A DNA stretch of 64,000 nucleotides from Ficedula albicollis (Eukaryota > Chordata > Aves > Passeriformes > Muscicapidae). Under the pieces are notes generated by a model that made no database searches, was not told the origin of the DNA, and saw only the letters and a list, made by a program, of their open reading frames with translations. The position numbers and the translations under genes were made by a program. This document shows, piece after piece, positions 24,256 to 38,590 of this stretch; the first letter of the stretch is position 1; each line of letters starts with the position of its first letter. Location: positions 80,136,744 through 80,200,743 of the forward strand of contig NC_021674.1 in the NCBI RefSeq assembly GCF_000247815.1. Reading direction: 5' to 3'.

Positions 24256-27038
24256 CCATCTATATCAAGTAGTTGCCACATATTCTTGCTGAGTTATGTT
24301 TCAACAGAGCAGTAGTTTGGCCAGAGTTTGGCTATTTCATGAGTTACCTAAATACTATTGGGCCTGATAATAATTCAGAAACATTAAAATTTTTTTTACA
24401 GGAAATCACATCCTTGTACAATGTTCAGATGAGTCATTTCAACATACAGAATATCCCACCAGTATGCAGAAGCAAACAAACAAACAAAACACAACAGAAA
24501 AAAAAAAATCCCTGGTGCTGTAATTTTCTCTTGAGCTTGACAATTGTGAGAATCAACTGCTGGGCAGCACCCTGCACTGATGGGATTCATAAGGAGATGC
24601 AGGACTGAGGATTTTCTTCTCAGTTCAGGCTACGGAAACTTACTCCAAAGTTATGGAACTACAGCTATCCAATAAATAGATAAAGGAGAGAATCTTACAG
24701 CAAATACCCTGCTGTGTCATGCAAGAAGAAAAAAGTGCACTAATAATGGGAATGTTGTTATTCCATACACAGTTTGTAAGTTAACTTCTCATTCTGCTTA
24801 CTTTTATCCAGCTACAGGCTTCTAACTGAAGTACAAGGATGCTCTTAATTCATCTGTCAGAAAGGAAGGGAATGATCAGTGAATCAGACAGGGAGGAGGG
24901 CAAGAGGATTATTATCCACAGTACTCCAGAGCCCTCCCTGCAGTATTTTACCCATGTCAGAAAATGAGCTGAGAACCAAATACATTTGTAGTTATGTGCA
25001 GATTTCAACTATTCTCCAAAATTCCGATTTTTTTTGCCCAAAAGCAGTTCTATTCCCAATACAGTCTCTCTTGCTGAAAGCAGCTATTAAGGCTTAAGAT
25101 TCTGTCAATTTGTGCTGAATACTTAGCAGGAAAACTCTTTAGAGAGCTGGGCCTGTTTGTAGCAATCTTCAAAATCAGCACTAAGGACTGGAAAAGGTGG
25201 TATTTTAACATCATGGGATGTCTAATAACCTTAAGAAAACCAGAAGTATTGCTGAAATAGCACTTCTTTCTTACCTTTTTGTTCAGAAATTAATTCTAAG
25301 ACTTTTCTTCAGATATTCAGCACTGGCCAGCTGTGATTGCTTTTTGGTTTTTTTTTCAATCTGGCATGTCAGCTAATCTTAACAGAAATGGAAAACAATA
25401 TTTGAATAGAAAATAACTTTAGAAAGCAGGAAACCAATTTGTGAAATTACAAGTACACAAAATGTGATATAGAAGGAACTGTTCAACTATAGCAATAAAA
25501 GCTGAATGAAAGGGTTTAGTGATGGTCATAAAAATCCATCTTGCTGACAGAAGAGCAGAAGTCCTATTCCTCGGCAAGCACAAATATTTGAGAAGCACAA
25601 GTTGGGCTTGCTTTGAATCAAAGGCATGTCTCAAAAAAATTTTGAAAGCCCTTTGCTAGGACAGTTTACCATGCTGATTTTTTTCTCCAGCTCCTTCCCA
25701 TGACTAAAGTGAAACCAAGAGTTTTCTCCAAGCCTGTATCAAAGTGTAAGCTGGAGGCCATACAGACCTGTAGGTTTACTCCAGTGCACAACCACAGCAA
25801 TGAGCTCAGGAGCAGTTTGGCAAGAGAATACCTGTCCTTTACAGTTTTAAGGTACTTAGAAATGTGTCTGCTGGCAGATCATTTTGAGCACAGTAAAACT
25901 TAATGGTGGATTGGAAGAGTTTTCAATATTAATAAATGTAGAACACAAGTTCTCTCACATGCTGCAGCAAGATATTGCTTTACTGAGAAATGTAGTGAGA
26001 AGTAACAGCTTCCAAAAAGCCCTAGCTCTATCAACTCTTTTGAGTTGGTTGCTTGCAACTTCTAGGACTATTTGGAAAAAGCAGAAAGAAAATCCCTATA
26101 TTCACATTGAGTCTTTGCTGCCAAAGTTTCGCCAGTTGTTTCCTCTGACATTTCCTCAGTAACAGTTTTGTGTGGAGATACAAGGATATAAAACATATGA
26201 CCATCAGTCATGACCATGCCCTGCTCCCTTGAAGTGCCAGGGAAGCAGCATGCTAATAGCTTTCTTGGTCTGAAGCATCAACTAAGAGCAGAAAGCTGTA
26301 AGGAATATCTTTTAGCTAAGAGCAGACTAACTGGCATCTCCCAGAATTCCCAGTCAGTATTTACATGTGTTTTAACTAGATAGCTGCTTATAGTTGGCTG
26401 CATCAGAAAGAGAAACTTCATATACCTGACTTGGGTCTCTACTGATGGCAGCCTTTCTTACATCTTTGCAGAATTCACTCACTGGTGAGCAAATCACCTG
26501 CTTCGATTTCTGATCCTGTTTTTGCCTTTCAGACTCTGGGTCTTACCTTGCAGTCCAAATCTTCCACCCCAGCCCAAGGAAGAAGGGACTTCCTCTCACG
26601 CAGACATGGACCAAGAGAAGACATGGCCAGTATTTGGCCTCTCACAAGAAGTACCCTTGCTGTTTTCTAGGGGGAGATCAGGAGGGAATTCAATCTCTCA
26701 TTTTCATTCCTGCTGGAACAAAGCAGTCCTTTCATGGCTTTTATTCACTTTTCAGAATTCTTGGCTTTTTGCAAGTTTTGTGACTCCTGAAGCTCCCTAA
26801 ATCCCACTGTAAGGGTGGTATAAGCACCTCCATCTGCCTTGATGTGGATTCTATAGTGCTGCAAATCATGGGCATTCTGCATGTGAGATAAGAGGCATTA
26901 TAGATAATCCACCACAATCTGAACATCAGAGTTGGATTTTTATCTCTACTGTAGAAAATTTGGCCTTGCTTTAGTAGAAAATTTAATGTGTTCTCAGGTG
27001 ATCTTTTAGGCTAGAACAAACATATTTAAACATAATAT

Positions 27039-27425
27039 TTATGGACAAAAGAAGTATCTCATTATAGTTTCTATTAAAATCTGATTTTCTTTGACTAGCT
27101 GTGTTGTTCCATTTGAAACTGAACAGGATTATTTTACTGAAACAAATTTTGAAACAGGTAACCATAATGCGTAATGCTCTTCTTTCAACTGAGGTTTTTT
27201 ATGCTATTCTTCATGGTTATATCTCTTTCTTTTTTTTTATGGACAAAAGAAGTATCTCATTATAGTTTCTATTAAAATCTGATTTTCTTTGACTAGCTGT
27301 GTTGTTCCATTTGAAACTGAACAGGATTATTTTACTGAAACAAATTTTGAAACAGGTAACCATAACGCGTAATGCTCTTCTTTCAACTGAGTTTTTTTAT
27401 GCTATTCTTCATGGTTATCTCTTTC
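27039..27425. repeat. Tandem duplication, period 198 bp
   Basis: Two copies beginning TTATGGACAAAAGAAGTATC, at 27039 and 27237, nearly identical (for example ATAATGCG versus ATAACGCG). Confidence 0.93.
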
Positions 27426-28816
27426 TTAATACATGTGCAACATCATGCTATTTCAATCTTAAGCTCTCCAACAATGAACAAAGGATATTTGTTCTCAGAA
27501 ACAGCTAAGGTGGGTCATCTCAAGTCATCATCTCAGTAGTCATCCGGGTATGTTCACTTTTATAGGACAGACAAGGAAGTTCTTGTTTTACTTTTAATCT
27601 GTGACTTTAATCACTTTTCTATGGGCTTTATCTTTAGTCTGGTTTTGTTAATGTCTTTGAACTTCATATAATTCTCTCTACTTGTGTGTCCCCATATTGC
27701 TGAGGTCTGACCTTAAAGTAGTGACCTTAAAGTGCTGCTCCTAGTTCAATTTCAATTTCATGCCATTGCTGTATTATTAGGCAAGACCTAATAGGTCTCC
27801 CAATTATCAACTTAATCTGATTGTAAAATTCTTGGTTTGTAGTGTTTGAAGGAATGAATCATTTGTGTTGATACAAGACACATCATATTAGCCATCTTTA
27901 AACTTGCACACGCCAGGCTGAGAACTTCCAACCGACAACTTTCACAACCTCTTTTCAAAGTTCAGTTGGGAGAGAATTAACTTTAAATGTAAGCACCCTG
28001 TGGGATGAAATTTAAAAGACAACACATTAGGTATTGATACGAGTGTCTTTCACAAACACAGAATTCAGGATCGAGCTTTGACCTACACTATCAAAGCAGT
28101 AACTTACAGATTTAGAGAAATGGACCTTTGGAGCAAAGCAAGGATTTTTGTGCCAGTTCCAAGCCTGGTGGCTCCACTTGTTGCAATTCTTTATTTTAGA
28201 AGACCTTCATGCTTTTCAGCCAGCATTGAAAATTACACCCCCTTTACTTCATCCTGAAGAGTATCTTCTTCCTCCTAAAATGAGAGTTTTTTAAGGAACT
28301 GACATTAAAAGCTTATTTGTCAGCTTTGTGGATGACCCTTAAGGCACAAACTGCTCTCAAAAGTACCTGTGAAATTCTGGAAGGATGTTTTGATGAAAGA
28401 AGACTGATCATTTCTTTGGCCATTTGCTTACACTGGAGGTTTCACAGCATTCTAGAAAATGGACATCTAGATAGGCAGATAAATACAGAATATCAAAAGG
28501 AAGAATATAAATTTACAGCCTACTAAGATCTGTATCCTCTCTATACAAGGCTTTTTCTAGAACTGTCTGGAAAATACCCAGAATATAAAACTTCCTCCAA
28601 AAGCTTGAGTTAATGACTACATCAGTGGGAATGTCCAGAAATAAATCTGTTTATGTCCCAGTCAAGTAGAACCTGCCCAAGTCACACCTTAAAACATGAG
28701 CAGCAGATCAAACATTTACACATTACCTGACTGGAATGCTATTGCACTTAGAGCTTGCATGAAATAGCCTCTTGCTTTGTTCCTGCATGGCACCCCCTAC
28801 TTTTGATGAAGACATA

Positions 28817-29001
28817 TATTCCTAGCACACACATCTGTGGGTGAGGCAGTCATTGGATTACTTGTCTGGTCAAAAATGTTCTACCTCAGTGACTCAGAGC
28901 AGCCTTTTATATTCCTAGCACACACATCTGTGGGTGAGGCAGTCATTGGATTACTTGTCTGGTCAAAAATTTTCTACCTCAGTGACTCAGAGCAGCCTTT
29001 C
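28817..29001. repeat. Tandem duplication, period 93 bp
   Basis: Two copies beginning TATTCCTAGCACACACATC, at 28817 and 28910, with about one difference (AAAATGTTC versus AAAATTTTC). Confidence 0.94.
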
Positions 29002-29130
29002 AATGAGCTGCAGAAGTGACTTCTGATCAGCATGTGAAAATAAAAAGCTGTTTCCATGTCCCATTTCAATGAGCTGCAGAAGTGACTTCTGATCAGCGTG
29101 TGAAGAAAAAAAGCTGTTTCCATGTCCCAT
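28998..29130. repeat. Tandem duplication, period 66 bp
   Basis: Two copies beginning TTTCAATGAGCTGCAGAAG, at 28998 and 29064. It abuts the 93-bp duplication directly, so two independent units are doubled back to back. Confidence 0.93.
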
Positions 29131-29335
29131 TAAAGACTTGGGTCTAACTAGAGGCCTGCAGCTGAAGGAAAGATGTTTGCCTCTTATCTGTACTGACAGG
29201 CCATGTTTCTACCATTTGAAGTCAAGAAGAGAAGAAGAAAACACAACAGGTAAGAAAAATGGGCTATGCATACAGTGTGAGATGTGTGAGGTAGAAACAA
29301 AGCTGAGAGATGACTGTGCATGTGTATACAACATG

Positions 29336-29795
29336 GAGCTCCTGGACCAGGTCCAGTGGAGGGCAAAAAAGATGTTAGGGGGACTGGAGCATCTCTCTTA
29401 CAAGGAAAGCCTGAGGGAGCTGTTCAGCCTTTAGAAGACTGAGAGGGGATCTCATTAATGTCTATCAGTCTCTGAAAGGAGGGTGCCTGGAGGATTGAAC
29501 TAAGCTCTTCTCAGGGGTGCTGAACAATAGGACAAACAGCAATTGGCAGAAACTGATGGACAGAAGTTCTACCTGAATTTGAAGAACTTCTTTACTGTGC
29601 AGGTGACCACACACTGGAACAGATTGCCCTGAGAATTTGTGGAGTCTCCCTCACTGGAGATATTCAAGAACCATCTGGACACAATCCTGTGCAATGTGCT
29701 CTAGGATGACCCTGATGGAGCAGGGAGGCTGGACCAGATGGCCCTCTGTGGTCCCTTCCAACCTTACCCATTCTGTGATTCTGTGTGACTCTGTA
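29336..29795 (+). mobile_element. CR1 LINE 3' fragment
   Basis: Plus-sense CR1 tail from CTCCTGGACCAGGTCCAGTG through GAGAGGGGATCTCATTAATG to CCCTTCCAACCTTACCC and the terminal ATTCTGTG repeats. Confidence 0.92.
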
Positions 29796-32700
29796 ATTTA
29801 CTGAAGAAGCTAGTCTGCCATTTTTTGGACATTTCTGTGCTAGTTCTGGTTTCTTTGACTCTGCCCCCAGCAGATTAGTCAAAATCATTTAAATACTTAG
29901 GAAAAAAAAAAAGCAAAGCTGTGGTTGCTCCCCCCTGTGTGCACACAATGATACTGCAGGATGGTCACTTTTGGGGGAGGGAGAAAGAAACTGCTGCAAA
30001 ATGTTCAAGAAATTTCTGCCCCCAGCACACATTCTAGAGGGTGGCTTTCAAGTGTTGTAAAACCTTTGGCAGACTCACCACTTCTCTGGTACACACACAT
30101 CAGATTCATTAAGACAGCCTGCAAGGAAAGGCCAAAGAGAAAACATTTTGCTATCCTCAGTAAAAAGTCATGCTAATATCCACTGACATCCAGCTTTTCC
30201 AGCACATTATGGTATCATGCCTGCATGACTTTTTACTAGAAGGGTAATTTCCACTTTTAAAAGAGTTCAGTAGAAGATGCTGTTAAGAGCATTATTGACA
30301 GGAGCTGTGGAAGGAGACCTGGTGCAGTGCACAGTGACAAATCCGCACAGCGTGTTTGAACTCAGAAACTCCTTAATGCCATTAGCTGGATTTAACAAAA
30401 CACTTTGTGTACAAGAGGAAAGGCTTCTGACAGGAACCTACTGAAAACCAAGAAATAACCACCACCTAACATCAGCTGCCATCCTCCTGTGGGGTTATAA
30501 TGGCTTTTACTGTTCCCCTGGGCTTTAGACAGTATTGTACCCCTCAGGTTTTCCAGCCTGCTTCCTGTACCAGCTTTTGCGTGAGAACAGATAAGTAAAC
30601 TGCAGGAGCACAGATCTTTTTGTCCTAAGTAAGGCTGCAAGGCAACTAAAATATGATGATTTTATGTTAATGATTACAGTATCAAAAAAGTAGATTTTTT
30701 CACTAGGGTAACAGAAAGATATGCAGTTTTAGTATACTTAGAGGAAGAATAATTTTAGTAAAGGAAAAATAATTTTAGTAAACAAGAAAAAAAAAATGCA
30801 AGCAGCAGGGCCTTTAGAAACTTATAGGGCTTACAGACTTCAATCCCTATTATTCACTCCCAAACGAGCTCAGTTCTTTCAAGAAGTCTTTTAATACCAT
30901 GTATATCCTTTTACACTGCCTGACTTTCAAGATCCACTCCAAGTCACTCAACATATTGCTGCTTAGATAGAATCAAGCACAGGAACATATGAAACTGAAA
31001 GGCTTTCAGGCTTTTACAGTATTAGAAGCTTTTTGTTCAGGAGGATCTTTGAACTGTGTACATTCCAACATCTTAACCTTGGATTTAAAGCTACAAAGAT
31101 TGGGGGCACATACTGAAAGAGCTCTGCTAGTATGGTGTGTGTAGAGAATGCCAGGTTATTTTTCTTCTGAGTGGAATAAAAGAAAGTTTTGCTGTTCTTT
31201 TGGCAGCTTCCCAGGAATCCTCAGGCGAGATCACAGTGGTCCCACATCATACTATGAAATGAATCCAACTCCCCATTGTCCCTGGTGAAAGCCCTGCAGA
31301 GGATGGTCTCTGCAGAGCTCAGAGCAGAACTGGCAAACCTGCAAGAGCATGTGTCAGCTTGCACAGCAGAGACACAGATCAAGGCCTCAGTCACACGGGT
31401 GCACCTCTAATTGACCAGCAATAATGTCAGTGAATTACAGTTCATGTCCCATATGCTGCAGACTGGGTGGCTGGTGGTTTCTGTAACATTGCCAGGTTTC
31501 CAGCAAAGTCACCCAGGAACTCTCCAGTAAATGCCACTAGAGCCCTTTTTGGCAGCAGAATTAAAAGAATAAGAACTTTCCCTTGGCAGCAAAGTTAGTA
31601 ATTCCAAGCTTTCACTTAAAAAGCTCAGCTTACTGAACTGAACCCAGTATTACTGCCTTATCTGAGTCATGCTTTGAAATACAGTTTCTTTCACATGGTT
31701 TGTGAGCTGGAATGGGAATTTGTTGCTCTTGACTACAGCAATCAGTTTCGTCTAATGTAGTCTGTAACAGATGAAAGGATCAGTCCAGCTGGTGATGGAG
31801 ATCAGATTTCTCTCATTAACAAATACAGCATTCCAAACCATTTAGGAGTCTTTATCCAGGAGAGGTCAGCAAGCCTTCTATAGACGAGCACCATCTGTTT
31901 AATAACCAAGAAACAGATATTATTGAATATATATTCTTGAATGCTACCCAGTTTCCATTCTCAACTACCCATAGACAAATTACCATTTATATTTAATCAG
32001 TACCTAAATAGAAATGGGAATCTAACACAAGCTGGTTACAAAAGTGATCATTTCACAGCTATCTTCTCATATTGATTAAACACATTAAGAAATGCAGAGA
32101 TTTTTCATTTCCTTGAGCTGCCTCCTCTTCCTCATCACAGTGACGGCATCTGTGGTCTTTGCTTTCTGTTTGTGCATTTGTACAAGGATACAATGTATAA
32201 ATATAGATTACATATAGATTGTATTTTTCATTTCCTTGAGCTGCCTCCTCTTCCTCATCACAGTGACGGCATCTGTGGTCTTTGCTTTCTGTTTGTGCAT
32301 TTGTACAAGGACACGATGTATAAATATAGATTACATATAGATTGCGGAATTCAAGAGTTGCCCTATAAAAAGAAACACACCTCAGGGAGTTAACTTTAAC
32401 CTAAGCTCATCCAAGTTATTGTTCCAAAGTGATCAATAATGTGACTTTTAATTTCTAATGGGGAAAGAAGTTTAACATACACACACACACCACAAAACAG
32501 TCAATCTCACAGATAAGAGAGTTTAGGAGAAGTCTAACACAGACATTACAGCAGCAGCCAGTTCTTCCTCTGTATTCCCCACATGACTAATGATAATGCA
32601 TTAAACATGCCAGCAAGCGTTTACCTTGTTCTTTATTGAATCAAAAGCAAAGATCCTGTTTTATAAAAAAAATCTACAAATATATGTGTTGACTGGACTC

Positions 32701-33222
32701 ACAACTCTCCCCGCTTAAAGTGGAATTCATTATGTGAAAATGTGGCCTCACTTGAAAGTAATGCTAATGTCTTTTTAGTAAGGTGAGAGTACTTTTAACA
32801 CCTGATTCAGAAAGTGAAGGGGCATAATCTGTTTTCAACACATAGCTCCAAATCCAGAATAATTTTCCAGTTTTAATAAGAAAACTCTCCTTTTGTACAC
32901 AGGGAGAGAGGCTGTACTAAGAGTTACTCCCAAAGGATCCTCTTTAGTGCTGCCCTGCAGCCCTACAGTAGCTTGAGGAAAACTGACACTTGAGCTCCAG
33001 TGCTGACCCAGCTGGCATTTTGATACTAGCCTTGCTAGTGCTGGAAATGTTTCAGGTCTTAGTTTATGCTTTGACATGTCTGAGAAACATGCACCCTGGC
33101 TCTTCAGGATTAGCAAGTTTGCAGGCCTCATATATTTTATGAATCTAATGTAGTGCTTGACAGAAACTCTTCATAAAGGTCTTCTTCATAAGAGCCATAG
33201 GCTACACTATTTTTTTCCCCAG
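29796..33222. other. Non-coding stretch
   Basis: No gene recognised. Contains the 123-bp tandem duplication at 32101-32346. Confidence 0.5.
32101..32346. repeat. Tandem duplication, period 123 bp
   Basis: Two copies beginning TTTTTCATTTCCTTGAGCTG, at 32101 and 32224, with two or three differences. Confidence 0.94.
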
Positions 33223-33343
33223 GACTGCCCATCTTTAGATGACTTGTATGCATGTTCAACCACGGCAGCTCCTACTACAACTTGGCAAGAGCCTCCACAA
33301 GTTTCTGCTATGAATTTTTCATATTTTTCTGCTGAAGTACCAG
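33223..33343 (+). CDS. Candidate exon of an unrecognised plus-strand gene
   Basis: Bounded by a strong acceptor (ACTATTTTTTTCCCCAG) and a consensus donor (CCAG|GTAAGC). Open in one frame for 40 codons, beginning DCPSLDDLYACSTTAAPTTT and ending FSYFSAEVP, leaving in phase 1. It fits the next candidate exon at 38418. I do not recognise the protein, and the upstream exons are not identified. It could be a chance exon, part of a non-coding RNA, or a relic. Confidence 0.3.
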
Positions 33344-36300
33344 GTAAGCAGTATAAATATTTAATTTGTAACTCATTATCTAGGTGTGTTACTATAAAGA
33401 CTGTAACACAACCTTAGTTACAAAGTGCCTGAAAGACTCTGAGCCAGTGCCCAAAAGAAAATGTGCTCTACATTTTTGTAGCTAAATGAGAATTATTTCA
33501 AAAGTCCTTAAATTTCATTCCTGTATACAAAGAATATGTTTATAATACAACAGTATGCAGAAAACCACTCTCCTCAAAATATAGGAAAGATGCATTCAAT
33601 TTGAGATCATTATTGATACTAGAATGTCATTTGAGAAATTAGATGCAAGACCTGAAAGGTCACTAAATATGAATGGTGATGCTGTCCAGCTAGAAGCAGG
33701 AGAGCAGAAAATAAGATAAGATGGAATCATCTAGTCAGCTGACCCAGAAATAAGCACATCTGGCAGACAGACAGACTTAGTCTTTTAAAGGGAATGTGAT
33801 AGAAAGACTTAAGGTGCTCACTAGAATAGCTAAGTGTCTCAGCATCAGATTCCTATCAACGTAATGAAATTATAAGATTGTTAAAGGTGAAGTTTAAGGC
33901 TGAAGGTCTAGGTCACTGACTTTTAAATCCACATTGAAAATCAGAACTGGATATAAATCAGAATTATAAACCTCATACTAAAGAGGAACTATCAAAAACA
34001 TATCAAAGATGGTTAACACCTTAGGTATAGAGTCAAAGTAGGTCAGATTCCAACCTCAGAGTTAAACTACTCTTTTGCAAAACCTATTACTTGCAGTACT
34101 TCGCTAGACTCAAGGTTAAATTACTCTTTTTCTGAAATCTAACTCCTGTAACGTGTGGCACATCAGGCAAAAAGTCCCAAAACCCTCAAACCCCAGGAAA
34201 CATTGTGGGATATCACAGGCAACACAGGGAAGAGACTGCAGCTGTTGTGGCTACCACCCAGAGCCCTGCAACTAATCTGACATCAGCAGTTTAAGTTTCC
34301 AAGAAGCCATGAAGGAAAACAGAATGAAGTGGAATAGACAGCAATATTCTGTTTATACTGTGGATTAAGTTTTTTATAAACAAATTGGAAGTGCCTGTAA
34401 ATATTCTGTTTATACTGTGGATTAAGTTTTTGAATAAACACATTGGAAGTGCCTGTGCCTTTTGGAAAGCTGACTTGAGGAAGGAAGAATGTAATCTTAT
34501 GCGAAAAATAATGGAAAAATATGGTGCTCAGACACCTTGATGAGTAGAATTTTTCTCTAGTTGCTCAAGTTTTAGGAAAAGCAACAGCAGACTACAGCTG
34601 TACAGTGGAAAATTCCAAGTATACGAAAGAAAGGAAAGACCCAGCAATAAGAATGAGGCTTGGAGCTGGATCACTAGCTGTTGTTAAACTGTTTACCTTA
34701 CTCTTGGTTTCCTCACAGACCCAAAGACAGCTAGTTGATTGCTAGTCACAGTAAACTGCAATGAAGGAAGCACAGGTTTTTGCACTCCCGAGGATGCCAG
34801 CATTGTTATTAACTCAGCCTTCCTTCTAGATTTGTCTCTGGTCACTTCTGGCATATGCCCAAGCAGAACCCTGCCTAGACATCCCCAAAACACCCATGTA
34901 CTAGCCAATATTAATGCCAGTTGTTCCAGCATCTGCATCTCCCACCAGACGCCTGCTACATTCTGCCATTGGTCACTCACGTTGATTTCCTCTGTCTTTA
35001 AGTAGTAGCAAATTTAATGCTGCACTTCTGCTAATTAAGCCCAGCAAAGGAAATGTCACCAGTAACTCCAATCCCAGTGGCTGGTATCTCTCAGTGTGGG
35101 TACCCCCTCCACCCGTGCACAGACATGGTGCATTCATTCTGTGCTCTGGTGCCCACCAGGCGCTGCGGCTCCTTAATTGCCTCACATGCACAGACAGTGT
35201 GTGCTCACACTCCAAATGCTACCAGCCTCATTAGTTCCTTTCACACTTCATTTCTCCATGTGAGGCATTCAGAGGTTTCACAATCTGCATATCTTCCTTT
35301 TAAGATGTCACAGAGCTCTTCTGCAGACCTTTGAGGGATTAACGAGCAAGATGTCTCTATTTTATTAATTAGCTGCTTCTCAGCCGTACTCCACAGCTCT
35401 CTACTAATTCAGCTGCTCAGCTACAGTAATTAGACAACCCACTTTTCAGTCTTCCATAGCATTGCCTCAGAGAGAAAGTGACTGTTCCTGAGACTGTGGT
35501 ACTTTCTGGCAATTATTAGACATCTCCTGAATAACTAATAGAGAAATCCTGCTTTCTGTATTATTCACTGCAGCATTACAGCTCCCCATTCTAGGCTTTG
35601 TCTTATGCACTCTGCTGTAAATATTACTGGCACTCAAGCGTCCAGATGTTATCTGAAAGATTCTTTATTTGCATCATTCAGACATAACAGTCATAAAGAA
35701 TGTATTCACACTCCCTTGGATTCAGAGTTGCAAGTAAAGTGGGTACTGTTACTTCTTGTGCTGCAATACTTCTCAAACAGGAACAAAATCAAGCCAACAA
35801 ACATATGCTGTCTGCTTCATGCAGTGGAAGGCTTGCTTGTATGTCTGAACCCACAGTTTTTCTTAGCTACCAGTAGCTCATGTACTCACAGAACTTGACA
35901 TGCAGAAATTTATAGAATATGAAATGGCCTTTTTTAAAATTTGCCAGTCAATCATAATTAATATTGTGCAGTGAGTACAACCACAAGGGGAAAAAAATCA
36001 TTAATTGCACCTAATTACTTTACTTGCTAAAATATTTCCTTGAAATACCAAACAGTGTCCATGCTGAACAGCTCTCCAGACTCCATAGTGATCCTACTCC
36101 TTGCTATCTTGTCCATTTATCTACATGACCAAGCTACTCATTTAGGCCAAGCTGTGGCTCCTTTCATCTCTCCAAAACCAAGCACACATATTTAGGAGGA
36201 CATGCTGTTTCTAAGTGGAACAAACACACCTTCACCTTAACACTTGAAAGTAGTAAAGCAAAATGGTTTTCCCTTCACAAGAGGCAATGAGAAGCAACGC

Positions 36301-38417
36301 CAGGGTCTGACAGACTGTTAGGAGCTGTATGTACTGTCCATACACTGCTGGGTAAGTCCATCCCAGAGTGTGCTGGCAGCATAGATATGTACAGACACAG
36401 CTGGCCAGTTCTGAAACCCCTGCTGCCTGTCTCCAAATATACCTCCAAAGGCTGTAGCTCAAGAAGGGCCTGGGATGTGCAACCATCAGGGCCCTTGGTC
36501 TTGTCTGGATGAATGAGATGCCCAGGACAAAGGCCCACCACAGACAACACCTACCCTTGTAGCCAGCCACGGTCTGTATCAGTTCCTGCCACTGTATCCC
36601 ACATAAAAAGTGGGCTAGCCCTATAAGACAGGGCGACTTCTTCCTTCCATGTGATCAGTAAGGCACTGCAGAATGATGATCATATTATGTCCTCCCTAGT
36701 AGAGGAGAACTAACCAATCTACTTATCTATCAGTGTAAGAGAACTTGGACTGTTTGTTCAAGGAGAGTTGAAACACTTCAACATTATCTAGTTTTCTAAT
36801 ATATAGCTTGCAGAATTTCCCCTCATGTTGCCTTACACAGAGATACACACATGCAGTGTGTTCTCTCCAGTTTATGCACTTAATTAGACAACTGTGAACA
36901 TGAAGTTTGGATTTTTTTCAGCATGGATGTAGGAGGGAAATGAACACAGAATGTCAGTTATCCACAGAGTTTCCATAATTCAGTGAGGTAAGGCTTTATA
37001 GACATGTCAGTCAGAAATAGTGACAGAGTGTGCCAAATATCTGTTCAAAGTATTTTATATGAATTAAACTGTTCCACGTGAAAGCAATGATTTCACTTGT
37101 CTTCACTTCTTAGTTTGGTAGAGTGATGGACTTTGAACTATCCAACACTTAAAACCTCATTCAATCACTCATGCACTGATGTGTTTGCTTAAACAGATGA
37201 TGAATAAATTTTCCACTACCAGCTGTCCAAGCTCACTGTTAGTTAGCACCTAGCTTACTAAGAGCTAAGCTAACTAAGGTTAACACACCTCTTAAAATTA
37301 ACTGCAAGAAACAACCCAATATAAAACATCTTGCAATTATTTCAGTTATATCTGCCTCTTGCTTTGTTTCAGCTGTAGAATTCTGCACCTGGGAATTCTC
37401 CCCAGCCCTTAGTCCCTGGAGCCAATATTATCAGGGCAAATGGCACATGTTCAAATCCTGAGAACTCAGGTCTATGAAGATATGTAACACTCTTATCACA
37501 AGTAATTGAATGGTTAAACATGAGAAACTAAGATTCTGCCAGCTATTGTCAGCAGATACTATGACAGCAAAAGACAGAGCTCCCTTGGAAAACAGCTCCA
37601 TAAAATGGAACGAACTCTGTTGAAAACTTAAGACCACTCTAAACCTCCCTGCTTTTCCTCTTGAGATGCCAAGTGCTTTTCTCTGACTGCCTGCAGTATA
37701 AACACATAGCTATTTAGAAACTTGTATAAAATAAAATTCCAAAGCAAACACTCCAGCAATTCTCCATGAGCTCTTCATCATCTGGTGGGAGGCTGCAAGA
37801 CAAAGGATGACAGGTGTCAGACGTGCTGAGTAATGCCTGGCTGAGGAGGGCTCGGGTGCTCCGGCACTGAAAAGCCCTGTGAAGTGGTACAGAAAGCAGG
37901 AAGGCTTTTCTCAGATATACAAAAAGCCATACAAAGCATGAGTCAAGCATATAGAGAAACATAAAGCTACAGTTGGTATGATTCATCTAGGAATATAGTA
38001 TGTTGGCTGTTTTCCTTCTCCTCCACTCAGGGTCCAGTTTCAGCCAATCTGTTAAACACTTTGATGGACCTGAACCTTCAGGACAGATTTAAAGTTAAGT
38101 CTGTACTTTACTGCCCTTAGCAAATGTACCTAATCAGGTTCGGTTGCTGGCTGAAACAAGGCCTGACAACGAACTTACAATGAAGTCCATAAACTTCATG
38201 CAATAAAAAAAAGTACTGAAATAGTCTGAAAGTGAATTAAAAATCCAGCCAGCTCAAGCTCACATCTCATCAAGCATAAAGACAAAGCCAGTCATTTTTC
38301 AGTCTAAGTACTTCTTCTGGCATTAGAGTTCAAATTTCAGGTGAATAGAAGTCCTGGTTTAAGCAAACCCAAACTAAAGTGTTTTTGCTTCTTCTTCTCT
38401 TTTTTTCTTATATTCAG
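33344..38417. other. Non-coding stretch
   Basis: Apart from the 56-bp duplication at 34343, no gene or known repeat was recognised. Confidence 0.45.
34343..34456. repeat. Tandem duplication, period 56 bp
   Basis: Two copies beginning AATATTCTGTTTATACTGTG, at 34343 and 34399. Confidence 0.93.
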
Positions 38418-38590
38418 AATTACAATCTTGGTTGTCAAACACTCAGTTCTGCCACGCTAGCTATTTCCACAGTAATGAAAGCATGTTGTGCTTTGATGAC
38501 ACAGCTATCCCCCTGTGGATTTTATCAAGCAGTGAAGAGAAAATAATTGACAAAGAGAAGGCCTCTGGCCTTCTGGGTGTGTTTCACACT
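38418..38590 (+). CDS. Candidate exon of an unrecognised plus-strand gene
   Basis: Follows a long pyrimidine tract (TTCTTCTTCTCTTTTTTTCT...TTCAG) and ends at CACACT|GTGAGT. Joined to 33343 in phase 1 it reads ELQSWLSNTQFCHASYFHSN, then DDTAIPLWILSSSEEKIIDK, to GVFHT, with no stop over 57 codons. It leaves in phase 0, matching 42755. No family recognised. Confidence 0.3.

Larger units (their letters stand above)
24256..29335. other. Non-coding stretch with duplications
   Basis: No recognised gene. Holds the duplications at 27039-27425, 28817-29001 and 28998-29130. Plus-strand frames at 25698-26162 look somewhat protein-like but are broken. Confidence 0.45.
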
